Positions 6,852 to 14,037 of a DNA stretch of 16,529 nucleotides are shown here, one piece after another. Numbering within the stretch: position 1 is the stretch's first letter; every line of letters starts with the position of its first letter. The translations under genes were made by a program, and so were the position numbers. Origin of the DNA: DUZB01 sp964407525 (GTDB taxonomy: Bacteria > Desulfobacterota > DSM-4660 > Desulfatiglandales > Desulfatiglandaceae); NCBI GenBank assembly GCA_964407525.1, contig CAYOWC010000089.1, positions 1-16,529 on the forward strand, written 5' to 3'. The notes below the pieces were generated by a model. The model was not told the origin of the DNA. It made no database searches and saw only the letters and a list, made by a program, of their open reading frames with translations.

Positions 6852-8677
6852 AACTGATTTATTTTCTTCTCCCATTCGGTCTAGGATTGGCATTTGCACT
6901 GATTCTGACCCCCTTTACAAAACGCCTCGCCCGGAAGACAGGAATGGTCGCCATCCCCAAAGATAACAGGTGGCACCGGCGGGAAACGCCCCTCCTGGGT
7001 GGAGTCAGTATTTTCTGTTCCATGATGGCTGCGTGGTTCCTTGGCGCCTGGTTGTCCGGTCTTGATACTTTCCCTGATGCCTATCTCATCCTGTTGTTGT
7101 GCGCGGGAGGAATTTTCGCCCTGGGGCTGACAGATGACATCGTGAATATGGACCCGCAACACAAGCTGGCAGGACAGATCATTATTACCTCTCTGCTCTT
7201 GTTTTTCGGTTTTAGATTGGAGTGGACCCAGTACCAGACCATTAATCTCTTTTTTTCCATCCTCTGGATTGTGGGCATTACCAATGCGTTTAACCTGCTG
7301 GACAATATGGACGGCCTTTCATCCGGCGTGGCTTTTATTTCCGGCGCTTTTCTGCTTGTCTTAACCTATTTTGGCGTCAATCCGGGGCCGTTACACCAGC
7401 CTTTCCTTATCACCCTGGGCGCCTTTTTAGGAGCTATCCTTGGATTTCTGGTTTTCAATTTCAATCCGGCTTCCATATTCATGGGGGATGCAGGCAGCCT
7501 GTTCATGGGCTTTACCCTGGCCTGCCTGACCATATCCGGGAGTTCCCAACATACCGACGGAAGTGGGTTTCTCAATTTCGCCTCTATTATCTCAATCCCG
7601 GTGCTCATCCTTTTTATACCGATCCTGGACACCGGATTCGTCAGCATTATGCGTAAACTTTTCCGAAGACGGATTTCCCAGGGAGGACGCGACCATTCTT
7701 CTCACCGACTGGTGGCTATCGGATTCAGTGAAAAAAAAGCTGTCCTGATCCTGTATGCATTTTCCGTAACCTCCGGCCTCATGGCCCTCCTGATTAACCG
7801 TCTTTCGGCCGGGACAGCAATCGTCATCGTTATTGTGTACCTCCTGTTCATCCTGTTCTTCTGGATCTACCTTGCCCGGGTTAAGGTCTATTCGGAAAAA
7901 CCGATCATCGATCATGACGGCGCCAGGGGAATTACAACAATCCTCCTTCAGGTTACCTACAGAAGAAGGGTATTTGAAGTGCTGCTCGACCTGGTGCTTA
8001 TAACAATTGCCTACTACACCGCATATCTTCTCAGGTTTGAAGGGACAATCGGTCCCAATTTTGATTTCTTTCTAAATTCCCTGCCGGTCCTCATTGCCTG
8101 CCAGGTCTTGTTCTTCTATATTTTCGGAGTCTATCGAGGAGTATGGGAAGATACGAGCATCAGGGATCTGATCGTGTACGGCAAGGCCATTACGGCCGGA
8201 ACAATAGTCCCCATCCTGATTCTGCTTTTCATGTACCGGTTTTACAGCTTTTCAAGGGCTGTTTTCGTTATCTACTGGGGGCTGATGCTGCTGATGGTGT
8301 CCCTGTCCAGGCTTTCTTTTCGCCTCTTAGATGAAGGAATCCGAAAAGGAAACCGGAGCGGGAATCGGGTTCTGATCTATGGTGCAGGGCTTGGAGGCCA
8401 AATGACCATGCGGGAAATTGAAACCAACAAAGATCTGGGAATGATCCTCGCGGGGTTTATGGATGACAATCCCTCATTGAGAAAGAGAAAAATTCGCGGC
8501 TATCCTGTTTTCGGTGGCATGGCGGATCTGAAAGAGGTCATTAAAAAGCGTGGGATCAAGGAAATCATTATTTCCTTCAGGGAAAAAAGCACTGAAAAAA
8601 AGACGGAGATTCGGAATCTTTGCAGCGAGATGGAGATCGACATGAAGATCAAAGAGATGAAGCTCCGCATTGAATAG
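6848..8677 (+). CDS. WecA/MraY-type phosphosugar transferase fused to CapD-like N-terminal half
   Basis: A 609-residue two-part membrane protein. Residues 1 to about 345 are a GT4 polyprenyl-phosphate HexNAc-1-phosphate transferase of the WecA/TagO type: DNRWHRRETPLLGG (39-52), the DD pair 96-97 with K106, NAFNLLDNMDG (146-156), MGDAGS (212-217) and HSSHRL (283-288). These are the expected catalytic and nucleotide-binding loops. From about 360 there are four more membrane segments and then a Rossmann-like segment with GAGLGG at 512-517, matching the N-terminal half of CapD/FlaA1-type polysaccharide proteins. The downstream SDR dehydratase domain of those proteins is absent, and the gene ends normally. 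The first half would start a glycan on undecaprenyl phosphate; the second may bind a nucleotide or nucleotide-sugar. Start is in ATGA overlap with the LptF-family gene. Confidence 0.88.
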   Translation: MKLIYFLLPFGLGLAFALILTPFTKRLARKTGMVAIPKDNRWHRRETPLLGGVSIFCSMMAAWFLGAWLSGLDTFPDAYLILLLCAGGIFALGLTDDIVNMDPQHKLAGQIIITSLLLFFGFRLEWTQYQTINLFFSILWIVGITNAFNLLDNMDGLSSGVAFISGAFLLVLTYFGVNPGPLHQPFLITLGAFLGAILGFLVFNFNPASIFMGDAGSLFMGFTLACLTISGSSQHTDGSGFLNFASIISIPVLILFIPILDTGFVSIMRKLFRRRISQGGRDHSSHRLVAIGFSEKKAVLILYAFSVTSGLMALLINRLSAGTAIVIVIVYLLFILFFWIYLARVKVYSEKPIIDHDGARGITTILLQVTYRRRVFEVLLDLVLITIAYYTAYLLRFEGTIGPNFDFFLNSLPVLIACQVLFFYIFGVYRGVWEDTSIRDLIVYGKAITAGTIVPILILLFMYRFYSFSRAVFVIYWGLMLLMVSLSRLSFRLLDEGIRKGNRSGNRVLIYGAGLGGQMTMREIETNKDLGMILAGFMDDNPSLRKRKIRGYPVFGGMADLKEVIKKRGIKEIIISFREKSTEKKTEIRNLCSEMEIDMKIKEMKLRIE

Positions 8678-8681
8678 CACC

Positions 8682-8850
8682 TAAAAACTGCAATTAGCTT
8701 TTGGCTATTAGCCGTTAGCTTAAAGGTCTCAAGCATTTACATAGATTCTGTCTAGCCGAGGCATCCCTTTTTGATGCGGATCTATTTCACCGTAAATTGT
8801 TGAAATTGTATTCCTAATAGCTAAAGGCTAACAGCTAATTGCATCTTTTA
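8682..8850. repeat. Imperfect inverted repeat element between convergent genes
   Basis: TGCAATTAGCT at 8689-8699 is repeated exactly, inverted, at 8833-8843, with matching A/T-rich outer flanks. Just inside each arm are further copies of small TTAGC/GCTAA words (8702-8720 and 8817-8832), so each arm can also fold on itself. The unit spans about 165 bases, encodes nothing convincing, and fills nearly the whole gap between convergent genes. It resembles a miniature non-autonomous or REP-type element and may also end transcription from both sides; no clear target-site duplication was seen. Confidence 0.6.
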
Positions 8851-8863
8851 AGTAGCGGGATCA

Positions 8864-9904
8864 TCACAAAGAACGTTTCTTTTTAAGAATCAACTGCTTT
8901 CGTTGCCTCGCCAGTTTCTGTTTATCCTCCACCTTATCGGATTCATCCACGATCTCTCTTCCCAGGATTTCCTCAAGGACATCCTCCAGGGATATGAGTC
9001 CGGACAGGCCTCCATACTCGTCGATAACTGCAAAAAGGTGCTGTTTTAATTCCAGGAACTCCACAAGGACACTGTTTAAACGGGCTGTCTCAACCACAAA
9101 ATGAACCGGCCCCATGAGGTCGCCCAAGGTGTATTTTTTTTTACCATGGGCCACAGCAACCAGGATCTCTTTCGTCAGCGCAACCCCCACAATATCTTCT
9201 TGATTTTCACCATAAACGGGGATCCGGCTGTGTTCCAACCCACCTGTTGTCTCCATGGCTTCTTCCACTGTAAGTTCCCTGCTGAGAGAGAAAACAACCG
9301 TCCGGGGGGTCATCACATCCTTGGCCGTCTTTTCATGGAGAGTAAGGATTCTTTCAATGGCCAGTTTCTGATAGGACTTAATGGCCCCGCTTCGCTGGCT
9401 CACATGCACCATGGCCTGGATCTCTTTTGCTGTAATCAGTTCTTCCTGATGCCCTTTGCTGATGATGCGCGTGACAAGGCCGATAAGCCAGATGCCGGGA
9501 GTCATGATCCAGACCAGCCCTTTTAAAGGATAGGCCACAAGCCCGACAAGAGAACGACCGTATACCACCCCCGCGGTCTTGGGAATAATTTCAGAAAAAA
9601 TGAGGATGGATACGGTAAAGAAAACGGAGAAATAGATAAGCCATTCCTTCCCGAAAACAGCGGTTGCAGCCGCCCCCGCAAACGCAGCCCCCGCCGTATT
9701 GGCGATGGTATTGAGAGTCAGAATGGCCGCTATGGGTTGCTCCACGTTCCGTCGCAAATCCCTCAAGATGCTTCCCCCGGGCCGTTTTTCCTGCGCCATC
9801 ACCTCAAGATGTCGCCTGGGAACGGAATAAAGAACCGATTCAAAAAGGGAGCATATGGCAGATATCAGGATGGCAAAACTCACTGCAAGGACTAATTCTA
9901 TCAT
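8864..9904 (-). CDS. CNNM/CorC-type transporter (DUF21 plus CBS pair)
   Basis: A membrane protein of the CNNM/CorB family, related to magnesium and other divalent-metal transport proteins. The N-terminal DUF21/CNNM domain (about 1-170) has three to four hydrophobic segments, including the re-entrant-type segment with IFSEIIPKTAG (about 102-112) typical of the family. A CBS pair follows (about 190-310), with the family's VMTPRTVVFSL and the EYGGLSGLISLEDVLEEILG signatures. The product stops at 346 residues after a basic tail, so the C-terminal CorC_HlyC domain found in many homologues is missing. Its ATG overlaps the mobA stop (ATGA), implying coupled translation. The transported ion cannot be assigned; location behind two metal-cofactor genes is suggestive only. 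Confidence 0.88.
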   Translation of the reverse strand: MIELVLAVSFAILISAICSLFESVLYSVPRRHLEVMAQEKRPGGSILRDLRRNVEQPIAAILTLNTIANTAGAAFAGAAATAVFGKEWLIYFSVFFTVSILIFSEIIPKTAGVVYGRSLVGLVAYPLKGLVWIMTPGIWLIGLVTRIISKGHQEELITAKEIQAMVHVSQRSGAIKSYQKLAIERILTLHEKTAKDVMTPRTVVFSLSRELTVEEAMETTGGLEHSRIPVYGENQEDIVGVALTKEILVAVAHGKKKYTLGDLMGPVHFVVETARLNSVLVEFLELKQHLFAVIDEYGGLSGLISLEDVLEEILGREIVDESDKVEDKQKLARQRKQLILKKKRSL

Positions 9905-10587
9905 TTTATTTGTACCTTTTTCCCTTTCCGGTATCTCCGCTCTTTTTCGTGGGAAAATTCCCCCGTCTCCGCCATGTTCCGTATTTCCTCTGGTCGGTTG
10001 ATATTGAAAAAAGATCTGAGTTCGGGATCAAATTGCACGATTTCGTCTTCCCCCACATACCCTACGGAAACGTACTGAAAGAGCCGGACAATCTGGTAAT
10101 TTCCAGACTGGATAAGTTTTTCAATAAAGGGTATGCATTTCGTCCCGTACAGGGCGTGAAGGGCTTCTATTTTCCAGGTTATCTTGGGAACGACCACATC
10201 AAACTGGTCTTTTATGCCAACCATGTAACGAATTAAATCGGGGCTCAAAAACGGCATGTCACATGCGACGAAAAAGCCTGCTTTCCCTGGGATCATCTGC
10301 AATCCGGTAAGAATCCCCCCCAGAGGGCCTAATCCCGGAATAATGTCCCGACGCATGGGCATATTGAGATAGGAATATTCTTCCGGGCTGTTGGTCACAA
10401 TCACGGTTTGCTCAAAAATAGACTGGAGAACCCCCGCGACCCTTTCAATCAGGGGAATACCGTCAACCTCAACAAAGGCTTTGTTGGCGCCGTAACGACT
10501 GCTCTTTCCCCCCGCAAGAATAACCCCGGAGACATCGGCTGAAAGGACTTTTTTTCTACGCGTTGAATTCTTTGATGCGACGGGCAT
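9901..10587 (-). CDS. mobA: Molybdenum cofactor guanylyltransferase MobA
   Basis: Attaches GMP to molybdopterin to make the bis-MGD cofactor used by formate dehydrogenases and relatives. The nucleotidyltransferase signature LAGGKSSRYGANK (24-36) is intact, followed by LGPLGGILTG and the metal-binding CDMPFLSPDL segment. At 228 residues it is slightly longer than the usual ~195, due to about 19 extra N-terminal residues and a basic C-terminus. ATG 10587 lies inside fdhD (32-base overlap); no later ATG, GTG or TTG precedes the signature closely, so this start is preferred. It pairs functionally with fdhD, which activates the same class of enzyme, and overlaps the CNNM gene at its end. Related nucleotidyltransferases such as MocA are less likely given the motif set. 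Confidence 0.92.
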   Translation of the reverse strand: MPVASKNSTRRKKVLSADVSGVILAGGKSSRYGANKAFVEVDGIPLIERVAGVLQSIFEQTVIVTNSPEEYSYLNMPMRRDIIPGLGPLGGILTGLQMIPGKAGFFVACDMPFLSPDLIRYMVGIKDQFDVVVPKITWKIEALHALYGTKCIPFIEKLIQSGNYQIVRLFQYVSVGYVGEDEIVQFDPELRSFFNINRPEEIRNMAETGEFSHEKERRYRKGKKVQIK

Positions 10588-11377
10588 GGGTATAAATCCG
10601 GTTGGTTTTTTTTGCCATATCTACAAGCGTAATATTGTAAAATCTAGCTGCTTCCACAGCCCTCGACGTGGGCCGGGACATGGTTAAGAAAAGAGGAAAC
10701 CCGGCCCTGGCCACTTTCAGAATCATTTCGAGGCTCGCTCGGCCACTGGAAACGGCAATCTTATCATGCGGGGAAATCCCTTTCAAGAGCATGGTTCCAA
10801 TCGCCTTGTCCAAGGCATTATGACGGCCCATATCTTCACTGTGAACGACACATTTTCCCTCCGGGTCGAAAAGAGCTGCAGCATGGGCCCCGCCTGTTTT
10901 TGAATGAAGAGGCTGGAAACTATTGAGGTCATTGGAAACATTATAAAGGGTCTCCATGGAGAAGCGCTGCCTGCTTTTCACTCTGCACAGTCCCTTTTTC
11001 AAATTACGGAAATTCTCAGTTCCACAAATGCCGCAACTTGAGAAAGAAATTCGTCTTCCAACGAATTCCCCTGCAGGGGCGGCATATCCTGGAATAGACA
11101 TTTTGGCCTCTATGATCTCTTCGTCATAGTCCTGATGTGACTGGGAAATTTCGCATTCCGCAATTTGTTGAACATCATTTATAAGACCTTCGGTAAAAAC
11201 AAATCCTGTCGCCAGTTCTTCGGCCATTTGCGGTGTGAACATGATAAGGGTATGATTCTGTCCATTAATACTAATCTGTAAGGGGGTTTCAGCTATTAAT
11301 TCCGTCGAAAGTTGAGAAATATCGCCATTTTTTTGTGTAAATGAACGGAAAGAATGATAAACATCGATTTTTTTCAT
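10556..11377 (-). CDS. fdhD: Formate dehydrogenase sulfurtransferase FdhD
   Basis: FdhD carries sulfur from a cysteine desulfurase to the molybdenum/tungsten bis-MGD cofactor, giving active formate dehydrogenase. The 273-residue protein is full length and retains the essential cysteine loop SCGICG with C115 and C118, and the conserved HSEDMGRHNALDKAIG stretch. A good ribosome site (AAAGGGA) lies five or so bases before ATG 11377. It is first gene of the - strand operon fdhD-mobA-CNNM; mobA starts within its end. The 101-base space to the divergent IF-1 gene must hold its promoter, but I could not pick one confidently. No formate dehydrogenase structural gene is in the window. Confidence 0.95.
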   Translation of the reverse strand: MKKIDVYHSFRSFTQKNGDISQLSTELIAETPLQISINGQNHTLIMFTPQMAEELATGFVFTEGLINDVQQIAECEISQSHQDYDEEIIEAKMSIPGYAAPAGEFVGRRISFSSCGICGTENFRNLKKGLCRVKSRQRFSMETLYNVSNDLNSFQPLHSKTGGAHAAALFDPEGKCVVHSEDMGRHNALDKAIGTMLLKGISPHDKIAVSSGRASLEMILKVARAGFPLFLTMSRPTSRAVEAARFYNITLVDMAKKTNRIYTHARRIKEFNA

Positions 11378-11408
11378 GGTTCCCTTTAAGGAAGAATGTT
11401 TATTCCTA

Positions 11409-11436
11409 TTGACTTTGGCCGATAAAATGGTATGCT
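11409..11436 (+). promoter_or_regulatory. Probable sigma-70 promoter of the IF-1 gene
   Basis: TTGACT at 11409-11414 and TATGCT at 11431-11436 are separated by 16 bases and point towards the IF-1 gene, whose start is about 42 bases beyond the -10 element. Both hexamers are close to the sigma-70 consensus. Confidence 0.5.
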
Positions 11437-11478
11437 CAGAAATTATTAAATAGAATTGAGGATAATGAAAGGAGCATT

Positions 11479-11694
11479 TTGAGCAGAAGCGATCTCATTC
11501 AGTTAGAAGGCGTTGTACAGAGGGTGCTCGGCGGCGGCACCATGGAAATCCAATGCGACAACAACATGACAGTCAGGGGAGTCCTTTCCGGCCGGATGAA
11601 AAAGCACCGGATAAAGGTGATGGTTGGTGACCGTATTCAAGTCAGCGTGTCACCCTACGACACATCCCATGGTCTGATAACCTACCGCTTTTAA
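11479..11694 (+). CDS. infA: Translation initiation factor IF-1
   Basis: A 71-residue S1/OB-fold protein that binds the ribosomal A site with the 30S initiation complex. Length and the blocks IQLEGVVQRVLGGGTMEI, VRGVLSGRMKKHRIKVMVGD and SPYDTSHGLITYRF match IF-1 throughout; the last block is nearly diagnostic. The start is TTG at 11479, preceded by AAAGGAG (11468-11474) with four bases between; the nearby ATG 11465 is out of frame and meets a stop at once. It is a single gene, not in the usual secY-infA-rpmJ ribosomal cluster, and has some family-atypical residues (GGGT for the usual nascent hydrophobic turn), so it may be a second or specialised IF-1 copy. Confidence 0.9.
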   Translation: MSRSDLIQLEGVVQRVLGGGTMEIQCDNNMTVRGVLSGRMKKHRIKVMVGDRIQVSVSPYDTSHGLITYRF

Positions 11695-11709
11695 TGCCCC
11701 CTCCCAGGG

Positions 11710-12114
11710 TTAATCCCTCTCGCATATTTCAACAAGGACACCGTTGGTTTCTTTCGGGTGGATAAAAGCAATTTTCGCCCCTCCGGCGCCTTTTCGGGGT
11801 TCCTTGTCGATGAGCCTTACCCCTTTTGCCTTCAGTTCCTCCAGGGCATCGTGGATGTTTTCTACCCTGAAAGCGATGTGCTGCACACCTTCCCCACGGG
11901 CATCTATGTATTTGGCTACGGGTCCATCCGGTTCCGTGGTTTCCAGCAACTCAACCTCGCTGTCCGTAATTGGGATAAACGCAACGTTAACCTTCTGTTC
12001 TTGGACATTTTCAATGTCTTCGATTGCGAGGCCCAGAATATCTGTGTAGAATTTTCCAGCCTGTTTGATTTCTTTGACTGCAATACCTATGTGGTCAATA
12101 TGCTTAATCTTCAT
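11710..12114 (-). CDS. mce: Methylmalonyl-CoA epimerase
   Basis: Interconverts (R)- and (S)-methylmalonyl-CoA in the propionyl-CoA/succinyl-CoA pathway, in the cytoplasm. The 134-residue product has the two-module vicinal-oxygen-chelate fold. Expected metal ligands are visible: H8 in HIDHIGIAV, an acidic residue in the VELLE stretch (about 53-58), H79 in VQHIAF and E129 in VLVEIC. EGVQHIAFRVENI and the HPKETNGVLVEI ending are typical of this enzyme rather than of lactoylglutathione lyases. A strong ribosome site (AGGGAG) precedes ATG 12114. The methylmalonyl-CoA mutase is not nearby. The gene converges on infA with only 15 bases between the stops; a short AGGGTTAATCCCT palindrome (11707-11719) lies at the junction. 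Confidence 0.92.
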   Translation of the reverse strand: MKIKHIDHIGIAVKEIKQAGKFYTDILGLAIEDIENVQEQKVNVAFIPITDSEVELLETTEPDGPVAKYIDARGEGVQHIAFRVENIHDALEELKAKGVRLIDKEPRKGAGGAKIAFIHPKETNGVLVEICERD

Positions 12115-12230
12115 TTTTTTCTCCCTGTTCGTGTCAACTGCTCTTTGGGCAAAGTAACGTCTCCCCGGCTTATTTCAAAAAAACGATCCCTTTCTTTTCC
12201 AATTGAAAAGGAAATCTAGGGGAAAACCAC

Positions 12231-12259
12231 TTGCCTTTAAAAGACTTGACTACTATTAT
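12231..12259 (+). promoter_or_regulatory. Possible promoter of the VCBS-type exported protein gene
   Basis: TTGCCT (12231-12236) and TATTAT (12254-12259) are 17 bases apart in the gap between the divergent mce gene and the gene at 12366. This leaves an untranslated leader of about 100 bases, in which I see no riboswitch. The call rests only on hexamer resemblance and spacing. Confidence 0.35.
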
Positions 12260-12365
12260 ATAAGGACCGATGGCAATCATATTACCATAACTTTTGTTCC
12301 AGATCCAAGGTTTTATCCATGAAAGATGTCCCTTTTCGCTGTTCAATTGATTATGAAGGAGAATC

Positions 12366-13943
12366 ATGAAAAAGAACTGGTCCATTTTAATAACTCTACC
12401 AATAATTCTGGCGATTTTTGGAATCGCCGGTGCGGCGACAGCCCCCGCAACTTCCATAAAAAAAATCGCGATCATGCCATTTTCCATGAATTCGGACAAG
12501 GATCTCAAGTTTCTGCAATTGGGCATTATAGATATGCTCAGTTCCAGGCTTGCCTGGAAAGACAAAATAGAAGTCATTGAAAAAGGACTTGTCCTTAGTA
12601 AATCAGACGCTTTCCCCGGTCCAATGGACAAGCAAAAAGCTCTTGAAATAGGGAAGGCGCTGGGGGCTGACTACGTCATTCTGGGGAGCCTGACTGTATT
12701 TGGCGACAGCGTCAGCATGGACGCAAAGATATTGGATGTAGCAAAAGACAAAGAACTTGTGAGTGCCTTTGAACAGTCCAAGGGCATGGATGGTGTTATT
12801 CCTACAGTAAACAAATTTGCTGAAGACATTAACGCCAAAGTCATGGGGAAATATGTCCCGGAGCATGAATCCGGCCCTGTGGCAAGGAGAGAAGAGGCTG
12901 GCGCACTCATTGCGACTGGTCAGGGGCCGGGTGGCGCCAAGGCAGCATCCTACGTAAAGCGTTTCAAGCTTGAAATACGGGGGCTCGGTGTAGGCGATCT
13001 GGAGGGCGACGGAAAAAATGAACTGGTCATGATCGATAAAAAGACGGTGTACATCTATAAATGGATAAAAAACACCCTTTCTGAAACCGCCGCCATCAAA
13101 GGAAGCTGGTCCCCCGATTATAACTACGTGAGCGTTGCGGACATGGATGGAAACGGCCGAGCTGAAATTTATGTCACCAATCTCACCCTGTCAGACGTCT
13201 CGTCTTTTGTTTTGGAGTGGGATGGAAGCCGTTTTAAAGAGATCATCAGCGGACAGAAATGGCTGTTCAGGGTTATTGACCTCCCGGGAAGGGGCCAAAC
13301 CATTGTGGGACAGAAGAGAGCCATTGAAGGGTCCTACTACGGCGATGTATTCACACTCGTGCGGCAGGGAGACAATTTGACTGCCGGAGAACCGATTAAA
13401 CTGCCCCATGGCGGAAACGTCTTCAACTTTGTTCAGTCCGATCTCACGGGAAAAGGCGGTACCTACACCACCATGTTGAATCCGTATGAATACCTCGAAG
13501 TATTCGATGGCCAGGACGCAAGGCTCTGGAAAAGCGATGACTATTACGGAGGAAGTCTTGCTTTCATAAATGACTTGAAGACAGACATGAACCGTATGGT
13601 CGGCGTGCCGGTAAGGGTTTTCCTGCCGTCTCCCATTTTTTTAAGCGATGTGGATGAAGACGGAAAAAAAGAGGTGGTTATCTGCCAGAATATTTCTAAA
13701 ACCCTCCGTGTAACCAATGATTTCAGATGGTTTGGAAGCGGGAAGGTGCATTTCATGGCCTGGGACGGAGTGGGCCTAAGCACGGTATGGACATCACAAA
13801 AATTGTCGGGAACAGTCGTAGGCTATGAGGTGGCGGATCTGGACCAAGACGGTAAGAATGAGCTCATTATCGCATCCGTTACCAGTGACAGTTACTTCCT
13901 CGGGTTCCCAAAAAGCCGTCTCGTTCTGTACGACCTGAAATAG
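12366..13943 (+). CDS. Exported protein: CsgG/TolB-like N-terminus plus FG-GAP/VCBS repeats
   Basis: A 525-residue secreted or envelope protein of unknown function. A signal peptide is clear (about 1-25, cleaved near AGAATA). Residues about 30-165 (IKKIAIMPF..., then ALGADYVILGSLTVFGDSVSM) resemble the CsgG/TolB/FlgO-type alpha-beta domain found in envelope lipoproteins, but there is no lipobox cysteine here. The rest carries calcium-binding FG-GAP/VCBS motifs: DLEGDGKNEL (211-220), DMDGNGRAEI (259-268), DVDEDGKKEV (about 428) and DLDQDGKNEL (about 491), consistent with a beta-propeller. A good ribosome site (AAGGAG) precedes ATG 12366. It stands alone. A scaffold or binding role at the cell surface is plausible, not shown. 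Similar architectures occur in deltaproteobacterial genomes, to my knowledge without a defined role. Confidence 0.82.
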   Translation: MKKNWSILITLPIILAIFGIAGAATAPATSIKKIAIMPFSMNSDKDLKFLQLGIIDMLSSRLAWKDKIEVIEKGLVLSKSDAFPGPMDKQKALEIGKALGADYVILGSLTVFGDSVSMDAKILDVAKDKELVSAFEQSKGMDGVIPTVNKFAEDINAKVMGKYVPEHESGPVARREEAGALIATGQGPGGAKAASYVKRFKLEIRGLGVGDLEGDGKNELVMIDKKTVYIYKWIKNTLSETAAIKGSWSPDYNYVSVADMDGNGRAEIYVTNLTLSDVSSFVLEWDGSRFKEIISGQKWLFRVIDLPGRGQTIVGQKRAIEGSYYGDVFTLVRQGDNLTAGEPIKLPHGGNVFNFVQSDLTGKGGTYTTMLNPYEYLEVFDGQDARLWKSDDYYGGSLAFINDLKTDMNRMVGVPVRVFLPSPIFLSDVDEDGKKEVVICQNISKTLRVTNDFRWFGSGKVHFMAWDGVGLSTVWTSQKLSGTVVGYEVADLDQDGKNELIIASVTSDSYFLGFPKSRLVLYDLK

Positions 13944-14037
13944 AGCACACCTGCAGGGAGTGGCGATCTGTATGGTGATTCGCAAAGCGACAATATGTGG
14001 TCTCAAAGATCATTGGGGTTCCCCCCTTAAAGGGTTA

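Noticed and set aside
11378..11408. Molybdenum-cofactor riboswitch in front of fdhD
   Set aside because: The leader is too short and has none of the paired GC-rich helices of that motif.
11700..11720. Bidirectional terminator between infA and mce
   Set aside because: AGGGTTAATCCCT gives only a four-base stem and no T-run on either side.
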